This document shows, piece by piece, positions 26,066-35,463 of a DNA stretch of 64,000 nucleotides. A program made the position numbers and the translations under genes. The stretch comes from Polynucleobacter sp. 71A-WALBACH (GTDB lineage: Bacteria > Pseudomonadota > Gammaproteobacteria > Burkholderiales > Burkholderiaceae). The DNA lies in the NCBI RefSeq assembly GCF_018882365.1, contig NZ_JACVOP010000002.1, positions 62,001-126,000 on the forward strand, written 5' to 3'. The stretch's first letter is position 1, and each line of letters starts with the position of its first letter. A model generated the notes under the pieces. That model searched no databases. It saw only the letters and a program-made list of their open reading frames with translations, and was not told the DNA's origin.

Positions 26066-27400
26066 ATGGCAAAAACGAGAAAAATTCTTATGGACTTCAT
26101 ACGCAAAAATATCTATAACCCCTTGGCGGTTGGTATTGCCTTTTTGATTCTGGTTGCCATACTTTTTTCCACACTGTGGGTGTTGGTGCCACCACCACCT
26201 CGCTCAATTGAGTTAGCGACTGGCTTTCCTACTGGCCTATATCAAAAATTTGGCGAAAGACTTCAGAGTGAGCTTGCTGAGCAGGGCGTATCTCTGAAAT
26301 TACGCACTACAGGTGGAACGGGGGATAACTTAGCCTTGTTAAGTGATGACAGCTCCGGCGTTGATTTTGCGATGGTTCAAGGTGGTGTGGCTGATCTATC
26401 GAAGCATCCCAACTTGGTTTCTATTGCGGGCGTATTTTATGAGCCAGTTTGGGTTTGGTACAGAGAGTCTAGTTTTAAAAATGACGCGGGGCGATTAAGC
26501 TTATTAAGTCAGCTGAAAGGTAAGCGCGTTTCCATCGGTAATGAGGGCAGTGGTACATTGACATTGGCTTCCCAATTGCTTGAAGCCAGTGGCATAAGCA
26601 TGAATGATTTTCATGCTGAAAAGCTAAAGCCACTGGATGCCTTGGAAAAATTCAAAAAGAATGAATTAGATGTTGTCTTTACCGTTAGTGCGGCCGAGGC
26701 GCCTATTCTTAAAAAGTTTTATGAAACCCCTGGCATTCGCTTAATGAGTTTTGAGCAAGCAGATGCCTATGTTCACTTATTCCCCTTCCTATCCAAGGTG
26801 ACGGTGCCGCGCGGGGTTGTGAGTATTGCGCACGATCTACCACGGCAAGATATACAGGTACTAGCGGCAACGGCAACCTTGGTAGGGAAAGACGATGTTA
26901 GTCCTGCATTAGTAACTCTATTGCTTGGCGATACGTACGATATTTTAAAAACCTATTCTTATTTGCAAAAGCCGGGAGAGTTTCCATCTGGTACAGGTCT
27001 TGATTTTCCTTTGCACGTAGATGCTGAAATCTATTTAAAAGATGGCCCTTCTTTCTTGCACCGCCACCTTCCTTTCTGGACGGCAGTGTGGATTGGACGC
27101 TTTGCCAAAATTGTCATCCCCTTGCTGGTCATTTTGATTCCCTTATTTACTTATATCCCAGCGGCCAAGAATTTCTTTTTACGTCTCAAGTTGTCCAGGG
27201 TGTATGAGGAGCTCAAGATCATTGAAAGAAATGCCGCTATCCCAGAATTAAAAGAAAAGAACTATAAGGATTTGGTGGATATTGAGAGAAGGGTCGGCAA
27301 TATCAAAGTATCTATGCTCGACGCCAAAGAGTTGTACGACTTAAAAGGGCATGTCGGTGAAGTGCGCGGCCGCCTAAATTTTTATTCTGAAATGAATTAA
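26066..27400 (+). CDS. Membrane-anchored TAXI family solute-binding protein
   Basis: 444 residues. An uncleaved-looking membrane helix at about 17-40 leads into a TAXI-type receptor domain (IELATGFPTGLYQKFGERL; TTGGTGDNLALL; GKRVSIGNEGSGTLTLASQLLE; DVVFTVSAAEAPI). A second membrane helix lies at about 350-372 and a charged, coiled-coil-like tail of about 70 residues follows. Usual TAXI receptors are about 320 residues and freely periplasmic, and no TRAP permease is adjacent. The start lacks a clear Shine-Dalgarno; a small hairpin (CCCGA...TCGGG, 26042-26060) lies just upstream. Function unknown, possibly sensing. Confidence 0.85.
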   Translation: MAKTRKILMDFIRKNIYNPLAVGIAFLILVAILFSTLWVLVPPPPRSIELATGFPTGLYQKFGERLQSELAEQGVSLKLRTTGGTGDNLALLSDDSSGVDFAMVQGGVADLSKHPNLVSIAGVFYEPVWVWYRESSFKNDAGRLSLLSQLKGKRVSIGNEGSGTLTLASQLLEASGISMNDFHAEKLKPLDALEKFKKNELDVVFTVSAAEAPILKKFYETPGIRLMSFEQADAYVHLFPFLSKVTVPRGVVSIAHDLPRQDIQVLAATATLVGKDDVSPALVTLLLGDTYDILKTYSYLQKPGEFPSGTGLDFPLHVDAEIYLKDGPSFLHRHLPFWTAVWIGRFAKIVIPLLVILIPLFTYIPAAKNFFLRLKLSRVYEELKIIERNAAIPELKEKNYKDLVDIERRVGNIKVSMLDAKELYDLKGHVGEVRGRLNFYSEMN

Positions 27401-27423
27401 TGGTCAGCGCTTAAAATAAGCTT

Positions 27424-28179
27424 ATGACTCTCTCAAGCCTTTTGCCGCCACTCACCCCCCTTAAGGAGGTGGATCAATCCCTCCGAGATGATGGTTTTGC
27501 GGTTGTCTCTGCGCTGGATGTTGCGCAAATAGCGCACGTAGATCTCAATCAACTGCAAAATCTCACCCAGTTTTGGGATGACTTGCCGCGTGATCCTTAT
27601 CTCAGAGATGGTGGACGATACCGATTTCGCCGCCATTCTAGCTTTGAGATCAAAGGTGGATCTTTGGCGATGGTGCCGCATCGCGCCCATTGGCAATCCG
27701 TAAACTACAACGCATTACATGGCGGTATCGAGCGCTGGTTTGAGCCCTCACAAATTCAGCTCACCAGTAATCCTGCCTGGAAATCCCTTTTGCTGGGCTT
27801 GGCCCATGTACTTAATGGTCTCAAACAGGTCAATACTTGGTTTGTTGAAGCGCACCAATTTCGGATTGATACAACCGACGGAATTGGGCGACCAACGCCT
27901 GAAGGGGCGCATCGTGATGGGGTAGATTTTGTAGCCGTCTTTTTGCTCAATCGCGTTGGCATCAAGGGTGGTGAGACCCGTATTTTTGATACAGGCGGTT
28001 CTGCTGGTTTGAGATTTACTCTAACTGAGCCGTGGTCTTTGTTGCTCATGAATGATGAAAGAATGATTCATGAATCTACCCCGATCCAGCCCTTGGGACC
28101 GCACGGCTATAGAGATACGTTGGTGCTTACCTTCCGATCAAATGGCTTCCAGGACTCACCAAATCGTAGTCAGCAGTAA
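27424..28179 (+). CDS. 2-oxoglutarate/Fe(II) dioxygenase family protein
   Basis: 251 residues of the 2OG-Fe_Oxy_2 type (PF10014). Iron ligands are visible as H163-x-D165 in EGAHRDGVDF and H216 in ERMIHEST, and the 2-oxoglutarate arginine is in GYRDTLVLTF. The best studied relatives hydroxylate free branched or sulfur amino acids. The gene is followed 5 bases later by an MFS transporter, which could export or import the product or substrate. Substrate not determinable from sequence alone. Confidence 0.85.
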   Translation: MTLSSLLPPLTPLKEVDQSLRDDGFAVVSALDVAQIAHVDLNQLQNLTQFWDDLPRDPYLRDGGRYRFRRHSSFEIKGGSLAMVPHRAHWQSVNYNALHGGIERWFEPSQIQLTSNPAWKSLLLGLAHVLNGLKQVNTWFVEAHQFRIDTTDGIGRPTPEGAHRDGVDFVAVFLLNRVGIKGGETRIFDTGGSAGLRFTLTEPWSLLLMNDERMIHESTPIQPLGPHGYRDTLVLTFRSNGFQDSPNRSQQ

Positions 28180-28184
28180 GCCCT

Positions 28185-29429
28185 ATGCGTTTTAAACCTA
28201 CTAGTTACACTCCTCTGATGCTCATGGCGCAGACCTGCGCACTGCTGGGTTTTGCTTGCTATGCTGTAGTTCTGACAACTTTGCAAGATGAATGGCATCT
28301 CAGTAATTTGCAATCAGGCTTAATTGCAAGCGCCTTCTTTTTTGGCTACATGCTGATGGTTCCTTTAGCAACGGCACTTACCGATCGGGTTGATGCAAAA
28401 AAAGTCTATCTCGTAGGTGGTCTCTTAGCAACTTGTGGATTGTTGGGCATGGGTCTGTTTGCCTTTAACTTTTGGTCTGCTCTAATCTTTATGGCGCTCA
28501 ACGGAGCGGGCTTAGCTGGCACCTATATGCCAGGTCTAAAAATTCTATCTGACCGAATTAAAACGGGGGAGCTGACTCGTCACATTGCTTTCTACACAGC
28601 ATTCTTTGGCATTGGTACTGGGTTTTCTTATCTCTGCTCGGGTTGGATATTGAGTGTGTTGGGCTGGCACTATGTCTTTGGGATCATTGCTTTAGGACCA
28701 TTCACTGCATTTCTGATTGTGCTGTTATTTGTTCCCGCACTGACTAATGAAAAATGGCATGGCCCGATTCGGATTCGCTTGCATGATATTTTTCCAGTAG
28801 ATAAATGGCGTTTAGTTTTACAGGACAAAACAGCCTCGGGATTTATTTTTGGTTATACCGCCCACTCAATGGAGCTGTTTGCATCGCGTAGTTGGATAGT
28901 GGCCTTTTTTGGCCTATGTGCAATTATTTCTGGGGAACCCTTTTTATTAACCGCCACTTCACTTGCTGGAGTAATTAATTTTTTTGGCGTCCCCTCATCC
29001 ATTATCGGAAATGAGATTGCCTTAAGAATAGGGCGTCAAAAATGGATTTGTATTGTCATGCTATCTAGTGCGGCCTTTGGAGTCGCGCTGGCATCATCTA
29101 CTGGCCAGTCTTGGTGGTTAATTATTGCCTTGGCAATAGGGCATACGATATTTATCATGGCTGATTCAGCTACTTTGACCGCTGGTTTAGTAATCAGCGC
29201 TCAAGAAAATATCAAAGGTGCTGCCATGGGCCTGCACTCGCTCATGGGGTTTGGGGGCGGCTTGTTGGGCCCAGCCATCTTTGGATTCGTTTTGGATTTA
29301 ACGGGTTCACGCGCCTCTCAAGTTTCTTGGGTCTGGGCCTATTCTGCTGTAGTGGTCTGGGGCGTTCTATTTGTACTTTACGAGCGTCGTAATGGCTGGG
29401 TTACCAAGCCTCTAAGCCGTAATCGATAA
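28185..29429 (+). CDS. MFS transporter
   Basis: 414 residues, twelve predicted helices. The loop between helices 2 and 3 has PLATALTDRVDAKKVYLVGG, the MFS motif A region. It resembles the nitrate/nitrite or CynX-like permease group only loosely, so no substrate is given. It lies between the 2OG dioxygenase (5 bases upstream) and ccoI (7 bases downstream), all on one strand, so the three may share a message. Confidence 0.9.
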   Translation: MRFKPTSYTPLMLMAQTCALLGFACYAVVLTTLQDEWHLSNLQSGLIASAFFFGYMLMVPLATALTDRVDAKKVYLVGGLLATCGLLGMGLFAFNFWSALIFMALNGAGLAGTYMPGLKILSDRIKTGELTRHIAFYTAFFGIGTGFSYLCSGWILSVLGWHYVFGIIALGPFTAFLIVLLFVPALTNEKWHGPIRIRLHDIFPVDKWRLVLQDKTASGFIFGYTAHSMELFASRSWIVAFFGLCAIISGEPFLLTATSLAGVINFFGVPSSIIGNEIALRIGRQKWICIVMLSSAAFGVALASSTGQSWWLIIALAIGHTIFIMADSATLTAGLVISAQENIKGAAMGLHSLMGFGGGLLGPAIFGFVLDLTGSRASQVSWVWAYSAVVVWGVLFVLYERRNGWVTKPLSRNR

Positions 29430-29436
29430 TGCATTT

Positions 29437-31875
29437 ATGAGCTCAAGCTTGCCAAGTAATAGCTGCTATCACTGTGGAAGTTTTATTCGTCCCGGTGACT
29501 CTTATGAGTGTGAGCTTGGTGGTATCAATAGAAAATTCTGTTGCGCTGGTTGTATGGCAATTGCACAAACCATTCATGGAGAGGGTTTGGAGGTGTTCTA
29601 CGCGCGACGCGCGCAGTCTAGCGATAAGCCTGCTGCTTATCTTGCCTCAAATGAAATTCCCCAAAGTCTTGCTCCTTACGATGACCCTTCTTTACTCGGG
29701 AGATACACGCGACCAGGTGGTGGGGAAGGTAACCTAGAAACAACCTTACGACTTGAGAAAATTCGCTGTGCTGCTTGCGTGTGGTTATGTGAGCAACATT
29801 TGCGACGCATCCCCGGTGTGCGGGATGTGCAGATTAACTACGTGAGTCAAAAAGTGAAGGTGGAATTTTCACCTCAGCAAACCAGCCTAGCCCGTTTGCT
29901 ATTTGAAGTTGAGCGCATTGGTTATGAGGCTTGGCCATTCGAGCCTTCACTCTCGATTGAAAAATCCAAAAAAGAGCGCCGTCAATTACTCACTCGGCTT
30001 GGGGTTGCATTACTGGGCATGATGCAAGTCATGATGTATGCCTGGCCAAGCTATGTTGGTGATAGCGATATCACTGCGGAGTATGACCTGCTATTAGGCT
30101 GGACTAGTTGGGCCCTCACCGTTCCAGTGATGATCTACTCGGCAGGCCCCATTTTCCAAGCGGGCTGGCGAAGTGTTGTCTCGTTTCGTCAAACGCATAT
30201 GCTGGGCATGGATGTCCCTATTGCCTTAGCTTTAGCGCTGGCTTTCTGCGCTGGTACTGTAAATCTGGCTACTGGTTCGGGTCAAGGCTATTTTGATTCC
30301 ATCACCATGTTTGTCGCCTTCATCTTAACGGCACGCTATGTGGAGTTATTAGCGCGCCAAGATGCCCAGGGTGGAGCGGAGGCGCTGGCAAAACAGTTGC
30401 CTGCCACTTGCGAGAGGGTGCCGAATTATCCCGTTTCCCAGCAAGTGGAAATAGTGCCGGTAGTGAATTGCAATCCTGGCGAGGTTCTGCGTATTCCACC
30501 TGGCGATATTGTTCCTGCCGACGGTATTTTGATTGAGTGCGAAAGTGCTCTCGATGAATCTCTCCTTACCGGCGAATCGAAGCCAATCGATAAGAAGATT
30601 GGTGATCGCGTGTATGCAGGGACGCACAATATTCTCAATCCAATGCTCATGAGAATCGATGCTGTAGGTCAATCCACTCGTATCGCTGGCATCGCCTCAT
30701 TACTTGATCAAGCATTGCAAGCAAAACCATTAATGGTGAGTCTCGCCGAAAAGTGGGCTGGATATTTTGTTGGCTTTCTGCTGATGGCTGCTTTTTTATC
30801 CTCAGCAATTTGGTGGTATGTCGACCCCAGCAGAGCTTGGACGGTTTTGGTTTCTGTATTGGTTGCCAGTTGCCCTTGCGCTTTATCTCTTGCTGTGCCA
30901 ACTGCGATGGCTGCCGCCCAGGGAGCAGTAACAAAACTCGGTTTGTTAATTGTCCGTGGCCATGTCCTCGAGGGCTTGGTCAAGGCCACGGACTTAGTGC
31001 TAGATAAAACCGGCACACTTACTATGGGTCAACCAGAGTTAAAAGAGGTTTTGATTGCCCGCACAGAGTTTTCTAGAGCAGATGTACTTAGCCTTGCCGC
31101 ATCAATGGAGGCAGGTCAAAAACATCCTCTGGCGCTTTCTTTATTGCGTGCTGCTGAAGCTGAGGGCTGTGCACTGACTTCTCTACCTGAGCCCGTAAGT
31201 AATCTGTTGGGTAAAGGTCTTAGCTCAGGAGTTTATCGACTGGGAAGTGCTGTATGGGTAGGTGCTCAACAGATGGCGCAAGAAGGACAGTATGGACAAG
31301 TGCATTTAGCGGATAACAAAGGATTGATTGCGAGCTTTCTATTTTTGGATACTCCAAGAGCGGGACTCGAAAATCTCTTGGCTGCTGCAAAGTCTCGCAA
31401 GATCACAGTGCATTTAGTTTCTGGGGATGATCCGGTCACGGTAGCCTGGTGGGCGCATCAAGTCGGCATCGATAATTTTAAGGGTGCCTGTTCACCAGAA
31501 GACAAATATCACTATATTGAACGTTTACAAAGTGAGGGTCGCTTTGTTTGGGCAATTGGTGATGGAATTAACGATGCGCCCCTATTGGCGAGAGCGGATG
31601 TCTCGATTGCCGTTGGGGCAGGGGCGCCACTCGCTACAGCAGGCGCAGATGCGATTTTGACAGCCAGATCCTTGGCTCCCCTGGCTAAATCTTTATTGCT
31701 GGCAGATAAAACCCAGTTGATTATTAAAGAAAATTTGATTTGGGCCTTGGTTTATAACCTGTTGGCTATTCCGGCTGCCATGATGGGTTGGGTCAACCCT
31801 TGGGTTGCGGGAGTCGGCATGTCTTTTTCCTCCCTCGCCGTGACATTGAATGCCTGGCGCCTCAGAAAGGCATAG
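29437..31875 (+). CDS. ccoI: Cu+-transporting P-type ATPase CcoI/FixI
   Basis: 812 residues. The N-terminal region has an extra metal-binding part with C10xxC13 and FCCAGC, then a heavy-metal domain with C111-A-A-C114. The transmembrane copper site is C479-P-C481 (SCPCALSL), the phosphorylated aspartate D523 is in DKTGTLT, and GDGINDAP lies near residue 705. This FixI-type architecture supplies copper to the CuB site of cbb3 oxidase. ccoS follows 9 bases later, then ccoNOQP. Confidence 0.95.
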   Translation: MSSSLPSNSCYHCGSFIRPGDSYECELGGINRKFCCAGCMAIAQTIHGEGLEVFYARRAQSSDKPAAYLASNEIPQSLAPYDDPSLLGRYTRPGGGEGNLETTLRLEKIRCAACVWLCEQHLRRIPGVRDVQINYVSQKVKVEFSPQQTSLARLLFEVERIGYEAWPFEPSLSIEKSKKERRQLLTRLGVALLGMMQVMMYAWPSYVGDSDITAEYDLLLGWTSWALTVPVMIYSAGPIFQAGWRSVVSFRQTHMLGMDVPIALALALAFCAGTVNLATGSGQGYFDSITMFVAFILTARYVELLARQDAQGGAEALAKQLPATCERVPNYPVSQQVEIVPVVNCNPGEVLRIPPGDIVPADGILIECESALDESLLTGESKPIDKKIGDRVYAGTHNILNPMLMRIDAVGQSTRIAGIASLLDQALQAKPLMVSLAEKWAGYFVGFLLMAAFLSSAIWWYVDPSRAWTVLVSVLVASCPCALSLAVPTAMAAAQGAVTKLGLLIVRGHVLEGLVKATDLVLDKTGTLTMGQPELKEVLIARTEFSRADVLSLAASMEAGQKHPLALSLLRAAEAEGCALTSLPEPVSNLLGKGLSSGVYRLGSAVWVGAQQMAQEGQYGQVHLADNKGLIASFLFLDTPRAGLENLLAAAKSRKITVHLVSGDDPVTVAWWAHQVGIDNFKGACSPEDKYHYIERLQSEGRFVWAIGDGINDAPLLARADVSIAVGAGAPLATAGADAILTARSLAPLAKSLLLADKTQLIIKENLIWALVYNLLAIPAAMMGWVNPWVAGVGMSFSSLAVTLNAWRLRKA

Positions 31876-31884
31876 ACTAGAGCG

Positions 31885-32064
31885 ATGGAAAGCCTTTTTC
31901 TTTTAATCCCTTTATCTCTAGTTCTAGTTGGCGTTTTGGCCTGGATTTTTCGTTGGTCTGTAAAAAGTGGCCAATTTGATGATTTGGATGGCCCTGGCCA
32001 AGCGATTTTGATGGATGATGATACGCCAAAGCCAGAAAAAGTTAGTGAACACCATCAAAAATAG
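31885..32064 (+). CDS. ccoS: cbb3 oxidase assembly protein CcoS
   Basis: 59 residues, ATG 31885 to TAG 32062-32064. One N-terminal membrane helix (MESLFLLIPLSLVLVGVLAW), then WSVKSGQFDDLDGPGQAILMD, which is the CcoS signature (FDDLEGP-like). CcoS is needed for cofactor insertion into the cbb3 oxidase. It lies directly between ccoI and the FNR-controlled ccoN promoter. Confidence 0.93.
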   Translation: MESLFLLIPLSLVLVGVLAWIFRWSVKSGQFDDLDGPGQAILMDDDTPKPEKVSEHHQK

Positions 32065-32138
32065 CTATACTTTTTAAGCATTTAGCTAATACAAACAAAT
32101 AAATCGAGTAATAAAAAGCATAAATGCACCCATCCTTT

Positions 32139-32152
32139 TTGATGTAGATCAA
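32139..32152. promoter_or_regulatory. FNR-type operator upstream of ccoN
   Basis: TTGAT-GTAG-ATCAA, an exact match to both FNR half-sites. Its centre (32145.5) is about 41.5 bases upstream of the start point predicted from the -10 box at 32175-32180, the classic class II activator position. Direct observation for the sequence; regulation by the FNR protein at 37423-38181 is inferred from consensus and proximity. Confidence 0.85.
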
Positions 32153-32174
32153 AACGCCTGATTAGGCTTACTTT

Positions 32175-32187
32175 GATAATGATTCCA
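32175..32187 (+). promoter_or_regulatory. Predicted ccoN promoter -10 box and start region
   Basis: GATAAT at 32175-32180 is a good sigma-70 -10 hexamer, with predicted initiation near 32187. No good -35 hexamer is present, as usual where FNR replaces it. The leader to ccoN would be about 48 bases and contains AAAAAGGAGA as ribosome-binding site. Confidence 0.7.
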
Positions 32188-32234
32188 GTCTATTTGGATT
32201 ATGTCGCTGTTTGGTCACAAAAAAAGGAGAAACC

Positions 32235-33674
32235 ATGGGACTTACCGTGGGGAACAATCAAGATACCTTCAATTACAAGGTTGTCAGCCAATTTGCCATT
32301 GTTACGGTGCTTTGGGGAATTGTGGGCATGCTTGTGGGGGTTATCCTCGCTGCGCAGCTCATCTGGCCTGAAATCACTTTTAACATTCCATGGTTAAGCT
32401 ACGGTCGTTTGCGCCCTTTGCATACCAATGCGGTCATTTTTGCTTTTGGTGGTTCGGCGTTGTTTGCGACGTCTTACTACATCGTGCAGAGGACATGTCA
32501 GGCACGCCTGTTTTGTGACAAGTTAGCGGCATTTACATTCTGGGGTTGGCAGGCGGTCATCGTTTTGGCTGCGGTGACTTTGCCGCTTGGTATTTCAACC
32601 TCCAAGGAATATGCGGAGCTTGAGTGGCCAATTGATATCTTGATCACCTTAGTTTGGGTGGCTTATGCGGTGGTGTTCTTCGGAACTATCATGAAGCGCA
32701 AAACCAAACATATTTATGTATCCAACTGGTTCTTCGGCGCGTACATTCTGACAATTGCTATTCTTCATATTTTCAATAATTTGGAAATGCCAGCAAGCTT
32801 GTGGAAGTCATATTCTGCATATGCAGGTGTACAAGATGCCATGGTTCAGTGGTGGTATGGACATAATGCAGTTGGCTTCTTCTTAACTACCAGCTTCTTG
32901 GGCATGATGTACTACTTCATTCCTAAGCAAGCAGAGCGTCCAATCTATTCATATCGTTTGTCCATCGTCCACTTCTGGGCTTTGAACTTCACCTATATGT
33001 GGGCTGGTCCTCACCATTTACAGCACACATCATTGCCTGATTGGACTCAATCACTAGGTATGGTGTTCTCTTTGATTTTGTTAGCTCCGTCTTGGGGTGG
33101 CATGATCAATGGAATCATGACTTTATCTGGTGCATGGCATAAGTTGCGTAGTGATCCAATTCTCAAGTTTCTCGTTGTTGCTTTGTCTTTCTACGGTATG
33201 TCTACGTTTGAGGGCTCAATGATGTCGATCAAGACTGTGAATAGCTTGTCGCATTACACAGACTGGACTATTGGTCATGTACATTCAGGTGCACTCGGTT
33301 GGGTTGCCATGATCACTATCGGATCTTTGTATTACCTGATCCCTCGCTTAGTTGGTCAAAAAGATATGTACAGTACACGTTTGATCGAGGTACATTTTTG
33401 GATCGCAACTATTGGCGTAGTGATTTATATCGCTGCCATGTGGATTGCTGGAGTGATGCAAGGTCTGATGTGGAGAGCTTTTGAGCCAGATGGCACCTTG
33501 ACCTATAGCTTCGTTGAGTCCGTTAAAGCAACTTATCCTTTCTATGTGATTCGTTTGTTGGGTGGTCTTTGCTACCTAAGCGGTATGTTCTTGATGGCTT
33601 ATAACGTCTTCAAAACAGTGCAAGGTAAGACCTTTATTAATGCGCCAATTCCATTGGCTACTAACAATCACTAA
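32235..33674 (+). CDS. ccoN: cbb3 cytochrome oxidase subunit I CcoN
   Basis: 479 residues from ATG 32235, which has an excellent AAGGAG site; the GTG at 32211 is a less likely start. Heme-copper oxidase subunit with about twelve helices. Ligand histidines are readable in [11 protein letters not shown], in [11 protein letters not shown] (CuB region), in [14 protein letters not shown] and in [10 protein letters not shown]. It forms the low-spin heme b, heme b3 and CuB centre that reduces oxygen with high affinity. Confidence 0.97.
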   Translation: MGLTVGNNQDTFNYKVVSQFAIVTVLWGIVGMLVGVILAAQLIWPEITFNIPWLSYGRLRPLHTNAVIFAFGGSALFATSYYIVQRTCQARLFCDKLAAFTFWGWQAVIVLAAVTLPLGISTSKEYAELEWPIDILITLVWVAYAVVFFGTIMKRKTKHIYVSNWFFGAYILTIAILHIFNNLEMPASLWKSYSAYAGVQDAMVQWWYGHNAVGFFLTTSFLGMMYYFIPKQAERPIYSYRLSIVHFWALNFTYMWAGPHHLQHTSLPDWTQSLGMVFSLILLAPSWGGMINGIMTLSGAWHKLRSDPILKFLVVALSFYGMSTFEGSMMSIKTVNSLSHYTDWTIGHVHSGALGWVAMITIGSLYYLIPRLVGQKDMYSTRLIEVHFWIATIGVVIYIAAMWIAGVMQGLMWRAFEPDGTLTYSFVESVKATYPFYVIRLLGGLCYLSGMFLMAYNVFKTVQGKTFINAPIPLATNNH

Positions 33675-33686
33675 AAGGAGAAGAAA

Positions 33687-34337
33687 ATGTCTAGTGAAAA
33701 TAAATTCTTTTCCCACGGAACACTTGAGAAGAACGTTGGGTGGTTAATTATTGCCACTATCGTAGTGGTATCTATCGCTGGTTTGGTTCAAATTGTCCCA
33801 TTGTTTTTTCAGCACACGACTACTGAGCCAAGTCCTGGGGTAGTGCCGTATTCAGCATTGCGTTTAGCTGGTCGAGATGTATATCAGCGTGAAGGTTGTG
33901 TTGGTTGCCATTCTCAGCAAATTCGTACTTTACGTTCAGAAGTGGAACGTTATGGCCCCTATAGCTTGGCTGGCGAATCTGTATATGATCACCCGTTCCT
34001 CTGGGGTAGCAAACGAACTGGTCCCGATCTAGCGCGTGTTGGTGGTCGTTATTCAGATGCCTGGCATCAGATTCACTTGAATAACCCGCGTGACGTGGTT
34101 CCCGAGTCGAATATGCCCGCATATCCTTGGTTGCAAAAAAATGCCGCTGATGGATCAACTATCCAGTCCCATATGGTTGCAATGCGTCGTCTAGGTATTC
34201 CGTATTCCGACGAAGATATTGCTAATGCGCCTAAGGAACTCGAAGGCAAGACAGAGTTGGATGCTTTGGTTGCCTATCTGCAAGGTTTAGGTATTTCACG
34301 TCGCTACATCACTGTTGATGAAGTGGTAGTGAAGTAA
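33687..34337 (+). CDS. ccoO: cbb3 oxidase monoheme subunit CcoO
   Basis: 216 residues. One N-terminal membrane helix ([22 protein letters not shown]), then the monoheme c domain with [23 protein letters not shown] and axial methionine in [11 protein letters not shown]. Strong AAAAGGAGAAG ribosome-binding site. It needs the ccm system at 18396-25211 for heme attachment. Confidence 0.97.
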   Translation: MSSENKFFSHGTLEKNVGWLIIATIVVVSIAGLVQIVPLFFQHTTTEPSPGVVPYSALRLAGRDVYQREGCVGCHSQQIRTLRSEVERYGPYSLAGESVYDHPFLWGSKRTGPDLARVGGRYSDAWHQIHLNNPRDVVPESNMPAYPWLQKNAADGSTIQSHMVAMRRLGIPYSDEDIANAPKELEGKTELDALVAYLQGLGISRRYITVDEVVVK

Positions 34338-34372
34338 CGGTTGGGATTATTAATTAACACTATATAAATCAA

Positions 34373-34540
34373 ATGGAACTAATCACACCTTATCTCTCCG
34401 CTTTTTCAACAGTAATTGGACTCGTCTTTTTTGTTGGGATTGTTTGGTGGGCCTGGTCTCCAAGCAGAAAGTCAGCTAATGAAGAATCTGCTGAGCTTCC
34501 ATTTGATCTTCCAGATGAATTTAGTAAGGACAAATCATGA
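34373..34540 (+). CDS. ccoQ: cbb3 oxidase small subunit CcoQ
   Basis: 55 residues, ATG 34373 to TGA 34538-34540. Single membrane helix (FSTVIGLVFFVGIVWWAWSP) followed by an acidic tail with LPFDLPDEF, as in CcoQ/FixQ. The stop overlaps the ccoP start as ATGA. CcoQ stabilises the complex and is commonly missed for its size. Confidence 0.92.
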   Translation: MELITPYLSAFSTVIGLVFFVGIVWWAWSPSRKSANEESAELPFDLPDEFSKDKS

Positions 34541-35460
34541 GTGACTTTTTTAGCAGCGGTTGGAGTAATTACATCGCACTCGTTTCGTTAGTCGGGATTC
34601 TTTGGTGTATCTGGCTACTATTCTCGCAACGTAAGGCTAAAGTAATTCATACGGCCGATGGTGCTGTTGCTGATACTGGTCACGTTTGGGATGGTGACTT
34701 ACGTGAACTAAATAACCCATTACCGCGCTGGTGGATGTGGATGTTCTTGCTATCCTGCATCTTTGCTTTAGTGTATTTGGTTCTTTATCCAGGTTTGGGT
34801 TCTTATCCAGGTGTCTTGGGTTACAGCACAGATGGTGCTCTCATGAATTCTATGACTACTGCTAATGATGAGTTGAAGCCGGTTTACGCTAAATATGTGA
34901 AGATGGATATCGAGCAAGTTGCTGCAGATCCAAAGGCGCGTGAGATGGGTCAACGTTTGTTCTTGAACTCATGTGCGCAGTGCCACGGTTCAGATGCTGG
35001 TGGGGCGAAGGGCTTCCCAAATTTGACTGACGGTGACTGGCTCTATGGTGGTTCCCCAGAAAATATCAAGACGACATTGATTAATGGGCGCGCGGGCGTA
35101 ATGCCTCCGTTCCCACAGCTTGATAGCAATCAAATTGTGGATGTAGCTAACTACGTACGTAGCCTCTCGGGTTTGCCTGTGGATGACGCAAAGGCGGCTC
35201 GTGGCGCGGAAGTATTTAAAGCCAATTGCGTAGCTTGTCACGGTGCGGATGGCAAAGGTAATATCGCCTTGGGTGCGCCTAATTTGACTGATAAGACTTG
35301 GTTATATGGTGGATCAGAGGCAACCATTATTGAGACTCTCACCAAAGGTCGCATGGCAATGATGCCTGCTCAGGATAAAGTATTGAGTCCTGAGAAGATT
35401 CATCTCTTGACGGCTTATGTATGGGGTTTATCTAACAACAAGGCTGCCGTAGCCAAGTAA
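34537..35460 (+). CDS. ccoP: cbb3 oxidase diheme subunit CcoP
   Basis: 307 residues. Two N-terminal membrane helices, with LNNPLPRWWMWMF between them as the CcoP signature, and then two cytochrome c domains with CAQCH (near residue 148) and CVACH (near 234). Both domains repeat the pattern NLTDGDWLYGGS/NLTDKTWLYGGS and MPPFPQL or MMPAQD methionine segments. It delivers electrons to CcoO. Confidence 0.97.
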   Translation: MSDFFSSGWSNYIALVSLVGILWCIWLLFSQRKAKVIHTADGAVADTGHVWDGDLRELNNPLPRWWMWMFLLSCIFALVYLVLYPGLGSYPGVLGYSTDGALMNSMTTANDELKPVYAKYVKMDIEQVAADPKAREMGQRLFLNSCAQCHGSDAGGAKGFPNLTDGDWLYGGSPENIKTTLINGRAGVMPPFPQLDSNQIVDVANYVRSLSGLPVDDAKAARGAEVFKANCVACHGADGKGNIALGAPNLTDKTWLYGGSEATIIETLTKGRMAMMPAQDKVLSPEKIHLLTAYVWGLSNNKAAVAK

Positions 35461-35463
35461 TCA

